NCBI RefSeq assembly: GCF_029867415.1
Contig: NC_081181.1
Coordinates: 70,590,144-70,654,143 of the forward strand
DNA length: 64,000 nucleotides
Direction of reading: 5' to 3'
Source of the DNA: Vicia villosa
Lineage: Eukaryota; Streptophyta; Magnoliopsida; Fabales; Fabaceae
This document shows, piece by piece, positions 49,784-61,994 of the stretch. The first letter of the stretch is position 1, and each line of letters begins with the position of its first letter. Made by a program: the position numbers and the translations under genes. The notes below the pieces were generated by a model, which had not been told where the DNA came from, made no database searches, and worked only from the letters and a program-made list of their open reading frames with translations.

Positions 49784-51371
49784 GACTTTTGGTTTAGCCC
49801 TTGTAAATTTTTTTATTTTGTAGACAATGGGAATTGAACCCATGACCTCTTGATTGAAAGAGAGAGGTGCAACCACTAGGCTAATTAACTTGTTTCATTT
49901 TCTTTTTCAATGTATCAATTACATAATTCCTCTTTTTCCAAACTTGAAAGAGCTAGTATAATAAATTAATTTATAATAAGTTGAAATTAATAATAATAAA
50001 TTTATTTAAATAATGTTCATGTTATATATTTGAATAATGTTTTAAAAAATGTGAATTAATACAAATTTCAATAATATAAATAAACCTATAGTATATTTTT
50101 AGAATAAACATTAGAACCTAAAGCATATTATGAACCTATAGTATATAAATACGTAAACATTAAAAACTGAACCTATAGTATATTTTTAGACTCTATATAA
50201 ATTTGAAATAATGTTTTAAAAAATTAATACGAATTTAAATAACATAAATATGAAAATTAAAATATTTAATAAATTAAAAATAATGTTCTTTATAACGAAA
50301 AAATATTTTTTAAATTTGAAATAAGGTTTTAAATTTAAATGTGAGATTTAAATGTGAAATTTAAATAACATAAATGTGAATTAAAAATAATTTGTATATT
50401 ATAAATTTTAGTAATATAATTATGAATTAATGGACTAAAATTCTAAAATTAAAAATAATTGTTTATAAATTAGAAATAATTTCCTTGTGAATTAAATAAT
50501 TTTGAAACTAATAAACTAATAAACTAATAACAGTATAATATTAAATAATGGTTTATATAAAAATATTAAATAATAATTTTGAAACTATTAAATAATGGTT
50601 TATATAACAATAATGGTTTATATAACAATTTTAAATAATAATTTTGAAACTATTAAATAATTCTGAATTAATAATAGTTTATATTGTACAAATTATAAAT
50701 TAATAACAATATAATATTAAATAATGGTTTATATTAATTATTCAAAATATTTTCTAATATAATTAGTTTCGGAATTATTTAATTCACAAGGATATCATTT
50801 TGAATTTATAAAATATTATAAACTATTAATTTTAATTTCAGAATTTTCGTTAAATAATTATGAATTAAATACTTTATATATAATTAGTTTCGGAATTATT
50901 TAATTAACAAGAACATTATTTCGAATTTATAAAATATTATAAACTATTATTATAAAAGAGTATAAATTAATTTATTATACTAGCTCTTTCAAGTTTGGAA
51001 AAAGAGGTATTATGTAATTGATACATTTGAGTTAAAAAAGAAAACAAAAAAAGTTAATTGGCCTAGTGGTAATGGGTTCAATACCCATTGTCCACAAAAT
51101 TTTAGAAATTTCCCACAAATAAATTTTCCAAACTTAAAATAATAATAAATAAAATGTCAACGTGGCATTTAAAATAATTAAAAAATAATAAAAAAGACAC
51201 ATCAGCATATTTGGAATTAAAAAAAAATAAAAAACAAAAAATTTATGCAGTCAGCGCGCCACATAGGCACTTGGAGTGTGCCATTTGCTGCCAAGGTCTA
51301 AAACGACAGAATCTTCATTTGGCAAGGTTAGTTTTACAAAAGAAAATTTACAGGGGGGTAAACCAAAAGTC
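49784..51371. mobile_element. large foldback/TIR element
   Basis: Left arm (AGGCGACTTTTGGTTTAGCC at 49784, then 49811-49990) and right arm (50950-51115, then CTGTAAATT/AAATTTACAG and GGTTTACC/GGTAAACC matches to 51371) are inverted copies, including CTCTTTTTCCAAACTTGAAA and AGAGCTAGTATAATAAATTA. The AT-rich core (50000-50950) also pairs with itself around AATTATTTAATTCACAAGG. No transposase. The outer phrase (AAGTCGCC...CCCCCTG) is common at the ends of plant repeats. Exact ends and duplication not determined. Confidence 0.65.
49811..49873 (-). other. tRNA-like sequence in the foldback arm
   Basis: The minus strand has TAGCCTAGTGG (A-box consensus) and ATGGGTTCAATTCCCAT, a perfect T-arm with B-box GGTTCAATTCC. 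The anticodon arm is poor and the acceptor stem is absent. The right arm (51060-51100) keeps the B-box but has lost the middle. A Pol III promoter relic is possible; not a functional tRNA. Confidence 0.5.
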
Positions 51372-51719
51372 GCCTATATGACAGGGGGCAAAAATGGTAA
51401 TAACCTTAACTATTACTATCTTTCAATTGTACCCACTAATTAATATTTATAATTTACATTTCTTTAACATTACATTAATGATAATTAAAATACACTAATA
51501 ATAAATAAGAATAATTTGGTAAAATTATAATTTTTTTTTATTTATCATATTTTTTAATTTGTGTGAAAGTATTAACTATGACACTTATTTTATGACGGAA
51601 GAAAGAGCAAGTAATAATTAGATGTTATTGTTTTAATAGATTTTTCATCTTAATTTTTTAATTTTAATATTTTTTTTTCATTTAACATTATTATTTTATA
51701 AATATTTTGCCTTGGGCCT
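51372..51719. other. AT-rich spacer, no gene seen
   Basis: Low-complexity A/T runs with no recognisable gene or repeat end, up to the GGGCCTCAATAAGTGTCGGG phrase near 51713. Confidence 0.45.
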
Positions 51720-52850
51720 CAATAAGTGTCGGGCCGGCACTGTTCCAACAATCCTGAAAACAATGAATACACTTCACACAATCTTAATTCCAACAATCCT
51801 GGAAAAATAAGATGTAATACAAACAAATTTTTTTTTGAATAAATAAATTTGTAGTATATAAATCCTATGAAGGACTTCTTCTCTTTCAGATATGAAACTC
51901 AAGAACAATATACTTTCTTAAGTGCTCAAGATACTTTATGAATATGATATGAAAAATATGACTCAAAAGTATCACTTAATGAAATTTGTGTTATGTGAAA
52001 ATATGCAGAGAGTTTTTCTGTTAAATTGATTGAAAGAGGTTAATGAAAAAAGAACTTTGAATTCAATTTATAGTAAAGTTAACAACCCTTCAAAAACATG
52101 GCAATGGTTGATAGAAAATCATAATTTTTATTAGTGAAAAGATATAATAATTGCCATAAAAAGAGTTCATGAAGGGGTGTTAGAAAACAAAGTATTTTTT
52201 CAATTCTGCTTCAGGTGCAATCGATTGCACTAAAACTACAATCGATTGCACAGACAACCAACGTTAAAAAAAATTGAAAATAAAACAAATGACAACCGAT
52301 TGCACAAAAAGCACAATCGATTGCACAAAGTAAAAAAAGAAAGTTACGCTTTGCTGAGAGTGATGCAATGGATTGCACTAAGTAAAAAAAGTGAAAATAT
52401 GTGCTGGCTTAGTGTGCTGCAATCGATTGCTCATATATGCAATTGATTGCACTTTTGAAAACTTGCAATTGATTGCACAAAAATTGCAATTGATTGCTCT
52501 TTTGAAAACTTTGAAATCTTTTTAAGTTAAAATCATGAAAATCATGCAAGTCTTCAACATTTTAACCAAGACTATCAATCTAATTTCAAAATATGTTTTT
52601 CACATGTTATATGCATGAATTAAAATGATTGAGCACTAAAATTGTATGTGTTAAGAGTTTCATATACCTTGAAACTTGATCATAAAGCTTGAACAAAGTC
52701 ATGCATCTTTTTCCTTCTTCTTTGATATATGTATATGGTCTTGAGAGTTTTAAAGTTGTCTTCATCAAAACACAATGTTGGAGAAACTTGACTTCACAAA
52801 TCTAGCATATTTTTAGAGCCAACTTGGACAACTAAAATATATTTAAATAT
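51720..52850. mobile_element. SIRE/Maximus-like LTR fragment with word island
   Basis: AT-rich sequence with a nine-copy CAATCGATTGCA island in the middle. The flanks (AAGTGCTCAAGATACTTTAT near 51930, TCTTGAGAGTTTTAAAGTTG near 52740) resemble legume copia LTRs. No coding capacity; ends not visible. Confidence 0.45.
52218..52498 (+). repeat. CAATCGATTGCA word island
   Basis: Nine copies or one-to-two-base variants of CAATCGATTGCA start at 52218, 52239, 52293, 52314, 52366, 52420, 52440, 52466 and 52487. Four pairs are 20-21 bp apart. The core AATCGATT is a perfect palindrome centred on CpG; three late copies read AATTGATT, as expected after CpG decay. Confidence 0.92.
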
Positions 52851-53936
52851 ATACTCATTTCTAAAAAGACATTGAATCTTATAAGTTAATTGGTTTAGGA
52901 GTGACCTGAGCATGAGTTCGAGTTCGGGAGATGGGAGCTTAAGGACCTATAATTTTAGGAGTACCATTTTTTTTTACTTTGATACATATTAAAAAAAATT
53001 CTAATATAAAAGTACTTGCTAACAAAATTATAGAGACACTACAAATTCAAAATTAGTAGACGAATGTAATCCCATAAATAAAATATAAAATAGAATAAAA
53101 TCAATAAATTCCCCTAAAATAAAATTAATTAATTCCCCTAAAATAAAATCAATTAATATATCTATAATATTAGCAACTAAAAATTGAAGAGTTTTTTTTG
53201 TAGAACTTTTGAAATTTATGACACATAAAGTTAAAGATTGTTTGAAGAATTACAAAACATATTAAAAACTCTTGGTCTAGATGATAATAATGAGAGAGGA
53301 CAAAGATATGATAATAGATCAAACATAAAAGGAAAATATCAAGGTGTACAAAGATAAAAGGTAAACATCAATGTAAGAGAACAATTGCATATTATTTCTA
53401 GGAAGATAATCTGCAATGGAAACACAAAAGAAAAATATGTCGGATCTAAAGTAGGAAGTACAATGTTCCCATTCTTCTAATAACTAAATTAAAATAGCAC
53501 CATATCTTATAAGTAAATTGTAATAATTAATTATTCACGACTTGTAATCAATATTCTTTGAAGGATGAATAAGCGATAGTGCAATAGAGTATTGTTAGAG
53601 ATCAATTAAAAGTAATTAACATGTATTGTTCAATAAAGCACTGATACATATATAAGATCAAAGAGGAAAAAAAAGACCAAAAGACGATGAATGACATTGT
53701 AGAGATATACCTCAGCGAAACGCAACACTAACTCATAATTAAAGAACATATATGAAAATGAATCACATTACTCCTTTCTATTTTGATGATTGTGATCAAT
53801 ATTTGTTTAAATTGTTTGCTTGATTCTATATTGTTTATATCAAACTTAAAAAAATATTTAAAAACCTAAAAATAAATATGCTTTCTATTTTCAACTGTAC
53901 TTTACGTTGTTGGCATGTATATATAGTTTTGTGTCG
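52851..53936. other. AT-rich DNA, no gene seen
   Basis: A possible CACTA-type start CACTACAAATTCAAAATTAG lies at 53037 (preceded by AGA), and AATTCCCCTAAAATAAAAT is duplicated near 53108 and 53132. No coding signature. Confidence 0.4.
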
Positions 53937-53939
53937 ACT

Positions 53940-54534
53940 TTACAACTTTATTATTAAAAATATCAATTATTTTAAACAAAAATTATGTTATTGAAAAGAA
54001 TTATATCATTTCCAACGACAAATTATGTTACTACCAAAATTTATCACATACAACTATAATTATTATTGACAAGTTATTTTTCATTGATAACATAATTGTT
54101 TGAAAAAATATAACCTTATACAACAATTTATATTAGTTATTGTTATATTCATATAAAAAAATTATATTATTTATAGTGATAATAGTTGTTGTTGAGATAA
54201 GTTATGTTTTTCAACTAATAAAGTTACTGAAAAAAAGACTTGAAAATATAACAAAAATAAATTTTTCAATGACAATAAAATTGTTGAAAAAAGTATAATT
54301 TATTACAACAATTTAAGGTGCTTGTTGTTATATGTATATCAATTTTTTTATTTTTTTATTTTCAACGGTAATAATTGTTGAGATAAGTAATTTTCTCCAA
54401 CAAAAATAAAATTGTTGAAAAAAAACTAATTTATTATAACAACTAAAATCATTCGTTGTTAAATGTATGTTTTTTATAACGAACTAAATGTTGCTGAGAA
54501 AAAGTCGTTGTCAAATGTATAATTTCGTGTAGTG
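53940..54534 (+). mobile_element. right end of a CACTA-like element
   Basis: Ends ...TATAATTTCGTGTAGTG at 54534, the reverse complement of CACTACACGAAATT, a common legume CACTA terminus. Upstream are three to four subterminal copies of AAAATTGTTGAAAAAA...TTATTACAACAA (about 54098, 54274, 54398), each followed by TTGTT(A/G)TATGTAT. The left end may be 53037, but the flanking triplets differ (AGA against CGA), so the pairing is uncertain. Confidence 0.55.
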
Positions 54535-55880
54535 CGATGAAATTGTGCATGATGATGATTATATTGATGAATTGGTGTATAATGACGTGATGATGTGAAT
54601 TGGAGTTGAAATACCATGAATTGATTACTTGATGTTAGTATGTGGTATATGTGAGCTACTATTTGTTTTTGGACTGAAATTGCATTTGGGATGGCCTAGG
54701 ACAGCAACGATAACGCAACTGCAAAGTTGCAGAAATTGCACTTTTGTCGAGCAAGCTAGGAGCGTGCCAGATGCGCCGGCTTTGCCGTTCAAATGAAGCA
54801 TTAAAAAACTCAATCGCTTAGTTTGCCGAGTGAACGAAGCAGCGAGTGCCTTCATTTCCCAATTCGCTGGGCAAGCACCGAGCGACCATGAAGTGAGCAG
54901 AGGCCTCCTGGGGTTATTTTGAGTTTTCTGTACCAGATTCAAGTCTCCATTTGGAGCTGGTTATTATAATATTGCACTTTTATTTCAGGTTCTTGTTTAT
55001 TGACTTTTTGTTACTGTTATTTTCTTTATATGCTTTTGGTAGTTGCTATGTATTTAATGTTTAACACGATGAAGGAAGTTATATACTGCATATTTAACAT
55101 AATGATCAAGCCGACTAATTTTATCGAGTCCGTAATGTGAGGACCTTCATAGCGACAATGCTCTAATTAAGTCGTTAAAATTTATAATTAATTAGGAGTT
55201 GTTTCTAGCCTGAATATTTTCTGTTTTTAAACTTTAAAGTTTATTGCAAAAGCCGAAATGTAGAGACACTTGTTTCAATTCGATATAACACAGTCAATAT
55301 CGGAATGTAGGAAAATTCAGTTTTTGGTTTCAAATACTACAAAAGCAATTTTTAGTCAATCGGAAAATATTTAGTTTTCAAAAAGGTTATTTTAAGAGTA
55401 TAAGTAGACATGCGAAAGCAGGCGTTATATGCTTAAAATCTGGTACTGGACGTGCGAAAGCAGGTAGTACCTTAAAATTTTGAAGTCATTAAAAGTGATT
55501 GATTTCCAAACAGAGTTTTGCATTGTAACACGTTGAACACAGGAGAGTGGCAGTTAGATCATAGGCTAAAACTCAGTATCAATTATGCGAAAAGAGAGCG
55601 TTCCTTAAAAATTAATTCTTTTTCTACAAGAAAATATTATCCTATTTTAACTATAATTAACAACTCTGTGAGCGTTAACGGTAGACGAGAACCACATTTT
55701 GGTTTCCCATCTCATAATGAATTTCAAAATAGCTTATTTATTTTTCTTTGCAAGCAAATCCAATATCAGAGCCTTAGCTAAACGTAGTCATTACAAAAGA
55801 AAGGTACTTGACATAGGTCTCTGTGGGATCAATAACTTTTTATACTATAACTGATATTTTTGTGCACTTGCGGACCTATC
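54535..55880 (+). mobile_element. Ty3/gypsy LTR fragment with word region
   Basis: Contains AACTGCAAAGTTGCAGAAAT and an island of CGAGC/AGCGA words (54747-54895, e.g. TCGCTGGGCAAGCACCGAGC), then 'GCGAAAGCAGGCGTTATATGC' and 'GTGCGAAAGCAGG' phrases (55410-55465) and an end-like stretch TGTGCACTTGCGGACCTATC near 55860. These phrases are typical of legume gypsy LTRs. No intact gene. Confidence 0.45.
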
Positions 55881-56256
55881 AACTACAAAGGTCAAATGGA
55901 GAGAAAACCTCATTCTTTTCACTAGAATTTGGCGAGTACCAGTCACAACAACCACAATCTTGCAGGTTTCTTGAAAATATTGACAAACTCTTCAAGAAAG
56001 GTTAGTTTCAAGACATGTCTCCCTCACCAATTACAGATCTCCATAATCAATATGTGAATCTACAACAAGAGGTTGAAGATGAAAGAAATTTTATTTGCAA
56101 AAGATTTTATGTTTTCAAAAATGGAGGTTATTGATTCTCACAAAATCACTCTGAAAAATATTATCAGTTATGTGATATTTATTTTGGAATGAGATAACAA
56201 AAAGAATTTATATGTGCTTGAGATTAAGCACAAAAATGGATTGAAAAATTTAGTTA
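55881..56256. other. repeat remnant, no gene seen
   Basis: No coding or structural signature recognised. It lies between the gypsy LTR piece and the SIRE LTR. Confidence 0.4.
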
Positions 56257-56678
56257 GATTCGAGTCAAGAACATTTCAAGATTCGAGTTAAATGAGCAAG
56301 TAGAGTAAAACAAGATCTCATAAAGAAAAGCTACCCATTCCCCATGATTTGAGTCATCTTGAAAGCTTGTTTCGAGTCATGAAAGCTCGTGATTTGAGTC
56401 ATGTACAAAGCTTTATTTGAATGAAATTGGACACAGGCAAACAAGAAAACATGAAAAACCGTGTAATTTGAGTAATGTAGAAAGTGTGATTCAAATCAAA
56501 CTAGAAAGTGGCTAACAGGAGGTGCGTGATTGGAATCATGTGCAACTTGTGATTTAAGCCACAATGTTGCATGATTCGAATCATGTCTAAACTATGATTC
56601 GAGTCACATACACCAAAAAGTTCATGTTCTCTTCTATTTTATTTGATTTGAGTAAGAGATGGTGAGTGACTCGAGTCA
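56257..56678 (+). repeat. GATTCGAGTCA word island
   Basis: Words matching GATTCGAGTCA with one to three changes start at 56257, 56280, 56346, 56369, 56391, 56414, 56465, 56488, 56528, 56551, 56573, 56596, 56645 and 56668. Every step within a cluster is 22 or 23 bp. Cores include the CpG-centred palindromes TTCGAA and CTCGAG. Confidence 0.9.
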
Positions 56679-57027
56679 CACATAATAAATCTCTTTTTTT
56701 TCAAGTTTTTCAAAATGGTTTGAGATTTCACTTCCCACATAACTTGAATCAATACCAAATATGGTATATTTCCATTAACTCACGCAATTGACTAAAATCC
56801 TCATGATTGAACTCAAATACAAACAATTGAATTATGCATGTTAAAAATGAATCGATTCAATACTCAATTCAAAGATGTGCAATTGATGAAGAGACTCAAT
56901 GAACAAATATAAATGAAATGAAAGCTTATAAGACAAGAAATAAAACCGTATCGGGGTTCTCCCCTGAATGTATTAAGGACATGAAACTTTAGTATCCCCC
57001 TGAATGTATTAGGGATATGCAACTTCA
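56257..57027 (-). mobile_element. 3' LTR region of a SIRE-like copia element
   Basis: Follows, in minus-strand order, a purine tract AAAAAAGGGGAGAG (57041-57028). It has twin CCCCTGAATGTATTA(A/G)GG phrases and the GATTCGAGTCA island. A second purine tract (AAAGGGGGGAAG near 57190-57180) lies upstream, as between pol and LTR in SIRE elements. The far LTR end is not located. Confidence 0.5.
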
Positions 57028-57699
57028 CTCTCCCCTTTTTTGATGTTTGGCAAGCTTTCACTTGAAATTGAGTTGACTTTGAGCCAAGGAAAATGATAGT
57101 TTGTGCTCCCCTTAAAACATTTCACACATACAACACAATATGAAACACATAAAACAATTCTAGATTCACATTACAACTTCCCCCCCTTTGAAAAAATCAA
57201 AAAGAGATAGATCCAAATGAGTCTAAAAACCAAATATCCAAGAACAAAACAAATAATTCCAAACAAACACATGAGCTAAAAGCATAAGAAGGATATACAA
57301 TAACATATATCAGATACAAAACACAAATATATACTACATGCAATAAAATTCAAATAGGCATGCAATAACATTCAACAACATAAAATTAAGTGATCAAAAC
57401 TATCATATAAGGAAGATTAAATAATGCATGAACAAGTATACGAATGCTCAAATGCGCATAATTTGCAATACGCATTTAAAAAGACTTCAAAGGAAAATAA
57501 GAAAAATAAAAAACATGCTAGATATGAATTAATGAAATTAAGAAGTAATAAGCAAACCAATGAACATATCTAGAACAAACTTACACACAATAATATAAAA
57601 CTGATTACAAGAGTTATAGAGACATACTAATATAGTCGGGGAAACTATAATTTGCTATAAAATAGTGTTAGTGAAAACAAAATATACATAGAAAATTAA

Positions 57700-58468
57700 A
57701 TTAAAAAATTTGATCTATTTAAAACAAGAGGAATCTAAGATTCTCAATACCCTACAGATCTTGAAAAATGTTTCCATGATAGTGGTTTTGTAAAACTATC
57801 AACAAGGTGATTTTTGTTGTCAACATATTCAAAACATGATCCCTTTTTCAACATGATCTCTAAGAAAGTGGTGTCGAATCTCAAATGTGTTTAGTTTGTA
57901 AATTAGATACCGAATTCTTAGTGAGACTTATTGCACTAGTTCTATCGCACTTAATTGGGTGCAACCAAGTTTTTAATCATAATCTAGAAATTGTTGCTTT
58001 AGTTATAAGACTCGTGCACAACTACTACCAGTGACTATGTATTCATCCTTGGCGGTAGAAAGAGCAACGTTGTGCTGCTTCTTATTGTGTCGAAAAACAA
58101 AACAAATTTGAAATAAGTGACATGTACCACTAATACTTTTTCGATCTAATATTCATCCCAAAAAATCAAAATAAAAAATCTACTAAGCTACATGTGCTAC
58201 CTTTAGGATACCAAAGATTGTGGTGGGAGGTTCCATTAAGATACCTCAAAATAATTGTTACGATCTTAAAGTGGGATTCCTTAGGTTACGCACGATATCT
58301 GACACATGTGCATACACTAAACATGATATCAAGCCTACTCACCATTAAATAGAGTAAGGACCTGATTATGCCTCTATACCTGGTAAATTCGAAATCTACT
58401 TCATTTTTGTCTTTGTTAATCAGCACATTTGAAGCCATGAGTGTTGAGATGCTTCTCGAATCTTTCAT
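57700..58468 (-). pseudogene. Ty1/copia pol C-terminus (RT end and RNase H)
   Basis: 58468-58286 encodes YRGIIRSLLYLMVSRLDIMF, the end of copia reverse transcriptase (YRGMIGSLLYLxxSRPDIxF in the family). Further along the minus strand, VALSTAKDEYIVTGSSCAQ and IRHHFLRDHVEKG, then LVDSFTKPLSWKHF (about 58090-57740), are RNase H and pol-end motifs in shifting frames with stops. Most of pol (integrase, RT core) is missing between here and gag. Inactive. Confidence 0.8.
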
Positions 58469-58811
58469 ATCGAACTTATTGAAAAATTATAAGTGGTAAT
58501 TATTTTGACTTGTGATATCTCCTTTTTCTCCTTGCTTGATTTACTATCCTAAGAAATATGTAAGCTCTCCCATAAGAGAAATTTCAAATTCACTGCGTCA
58601 AACTAGTAAAATCTTGGCAAAGAGATTCGTCAGTAGAAATAAAAATAATACTATTGACGTATATTTCAACTAAAATAATATGCTACTTTTTATGCAAAAA
58701 ATAAAATTAATGCAAAAAACTGTTCATTGTAAGGTGAATTTAATCAAAAATATTTGGGTTAATACTTCTTTATCCCCCTGTAATGTACGCGATTTTCGCT
58801 TTATCCCCCTG

Positions 58812-58813
<2 letters not shown>

Positions 58814-58860
<47 letters not shown>
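58814..58860. repeat. (TA)n tract, left of MITE
   Basis: About 47 bp of TA dinucleotides directly abutting the hairpin element at 58861. Confidence 0.95.
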
Positions 58861-59765
<905 letters not shown>

Positions 59766-59859
59766 TCATTTTATCTTTAGGAATTTGAACATTCCTAATA
59801 TGAAAAAGAGGCCTAATGTGACCCTTATCACCACACTAATGAAAAACAACTTTAGATAA

Positions 59860-61010
59860 TTAGCTTCTTTTGTTTCTCCTAGCAACATGAGGTTTTTTCT
59901 CAAAAACAGCCCCTCTATCACTTGAAGAACTATAACTAGTATAAGAGAGTGAAATAACATAATTTAGTTGTCCTTTGAATATTTCAATCTCAATTTTTAA
60001 AGTTTTACAAGTAAAACACTCTACTTTAACTACATTCTCAACTAAAGTGTCGGAAACATTAAAACGCTCATCAGCTAGAGAAATATGTGTTTTCTTAAGG
60101 CATAAGACATAATACATTATCCTTTTTCTTGTCTTCCCTTTTAGGCGGTTGAGTAATTTTGAAATTTATCAAATCTTTGTCGGAATGTTTGAGCTTGTTT
60201 CTTTTCAAGTATCTATTGTAATGTCTAACAAATAAATTCATCTCCTCTTCTTTATGAGCTTCCACGTCATAGTTATCACTTTCTTCCTTTGAATTCTTCA
60301 ATTTTGATGATGAAGCTTTCAAATAAAGACCCCTTTTCTCTTCTTTCCCTTTCACTTTCTTCTTCAACTTCACTTTGCTATCTGCGAGTTGTTTCAGTTC
60401 ATTTTCATGCTCAGCTAATTTCCCAAATAAAATTGTGATGTCCAAAGTACCAAAATTGTTAGATGATTTTATAGAGGCAACCTTTGGTTGCCACTCCCTG
60501 CACATGAACCTTAATATTTTGTTATAATATTTGTTATAAAAGGTTTTTCCCAAGTTTCTTAACTTGTTGATTAAGTGGAGGAACCTAGTTTGCATGAAAT
60601 TCACATATTCTTTAGGTTCCATACAGAGTAGTTCAAAATCCTCTGTAAACATGTTGATCTTAGAATCCATCGCGTCTCCATTTCCATCATAAAGGCTCTA
60701 AAGATTGTTCCACGTTGCTTGCACGCTCTTATGATGTGAACTTGAGTAGAATACTTTCACGCTTAAAGTTGAGATATGTATGTTCCTCACTATCAGATCA
60801 TCTAAAGTCTTTTCGGTTTTATCATTTGTCCAATCCTTTGGGTTATTAACAACATCATCTTAGCCCTTAGGGATAAAGGCCCTCCGTTGACGACTACCCA
60901 TAGATATTTGTCACTCATAGTAAATATACATACATCTTCTTTTTCCAATAAGCATAATTATCATAATTAACACCTTTAAAAATAGGTTATCTATGATACA
61001 CTCCCTTTAG
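59860..61010 (-). pseudogene. Ty1/copia SIRE-like gag
   Basis: On the minus strand FKGVNYDNYAYWKKKMYVYF (about 60985-60925) is the gag start motif. Broken frames follow, then an open frame 60670-60095 with NMFTEDFELLCMEPKEYVNF, INKLRNLGKTF and CREWQPKVASIKSSNNFGTL (UBN2-type gag core), ending in a Lys-rich tail. 60117-59860 continues the tail (CFTCKTLKIEIEIFKGQLNY). No CCHC knuckle was found. Frameshifts around 60690-60900 mark it as dead. Confidence 0.8.
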
Positions 61011-61078
61011 ATAGTTATCGTCAGTCATAGTCCCAAACTTTTGAGTTGCTTAGACCTGATCAAAAGAGCAACTATGAG

Positions 61079-61505
61079 GCCAATTGTTGGGTGATAATAT
61101 GGAGTAGATAAACGGTCTAGAGGTTAGATGAATAAACCCTTATTAAAAAAAATTGACCGATTTTCCAAAAGTAGAATATTAGAGGTTTTTTTAAAAAAGA
61201 TGCGAAAGTCTTAAAGAGAATATAGAGATCTTATGCTTGTATTGGAATTCAATCACGTTTACAAATTCACAATTTACAAATCTCAGATTATTCAAAGACG
61301 ATACAATAAAGTTGCATAAAATGATTAATTGAGTAATTGTAGATTACATGAGGTGTGTAATGTATAATGATTCAATCATTATCGAATTCTAGTAGAACTA
61401 GTTTCCATATTTCAATCAGCACTAAAGCTTAATTTGGTACTAAGTATAAAAAAAACCTAATCTTACTTAATAAATTTCTATGACAAGAATAATCGATAAA
61501 CTATT
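61079..61505 (-). mobile_element. SIRE-like 5' LTR piece and decayed PBS
   Basis: The minus strand reads ...CCCAACAAT then TGGCCTCATAG (about 61091-61079), 8 of 11 bases like the Met-tRNA PBS TGGTATCAGAG. The LTR upstream of it (61092-61505) is truncated at 61505 by the next LTR start. Confidence 0.5.
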
Positions 61506-61994
61506 GTCATACCCCAAGTTTTTCTGGGCATTTTGCTATTATATGAGTTTTCGTTGGATTTTATCTCAAATGAATGAGATAGCCCATTTGGCAATGAAAT
61601 GAGATTTAAGGAGATACAAGTATTAGGACTCGGATTTGAATCCCACATTTTCCATCTTTTTGTATTTTTCCTTTTTATTTTTTGTTTCTAACTTTATTTC
61701 TATTTTATTTGCACTATTTTCAAAAATCATAAATATCACAACAAAAAACTTTATTTCTATTTTATTTCTATTTTAGAATGATTTAAGGTCGTTCCTTGTT
61801 ACAGATCCTTGCACTATTTGAACTATTTTTCTTCATTTTAATATTAGTTTTTCGTTTTTATATTAGGCCTTTTTAAATATTATTTTTTTAATTTATTTCT
61901 TGATTTTATACATTTTTTAGTTAAAAAGTCCAAAAATCCTTAAATATGCAAGATCTTTTCAAATTCAATTCTTTTCCATTTTTACACCGCCGTG
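61506..61994 (+). mobile_element. LTR start fragment (TGTCATACCCC type)
   Basis: Starts TGTCATACCCCAAGTTTTTC, like the LTR starts at 15891 and 3202 on the minus strand, and is interrupted at 61995 by another LTR. No coding capacity. Confidence 0.55.

Noticed and set aside
49811..49873. Functional tRNA gene
   Set aside because: Good A- and B-boxes and T-arm, but no acceptor stem and a poor anticodon arm.
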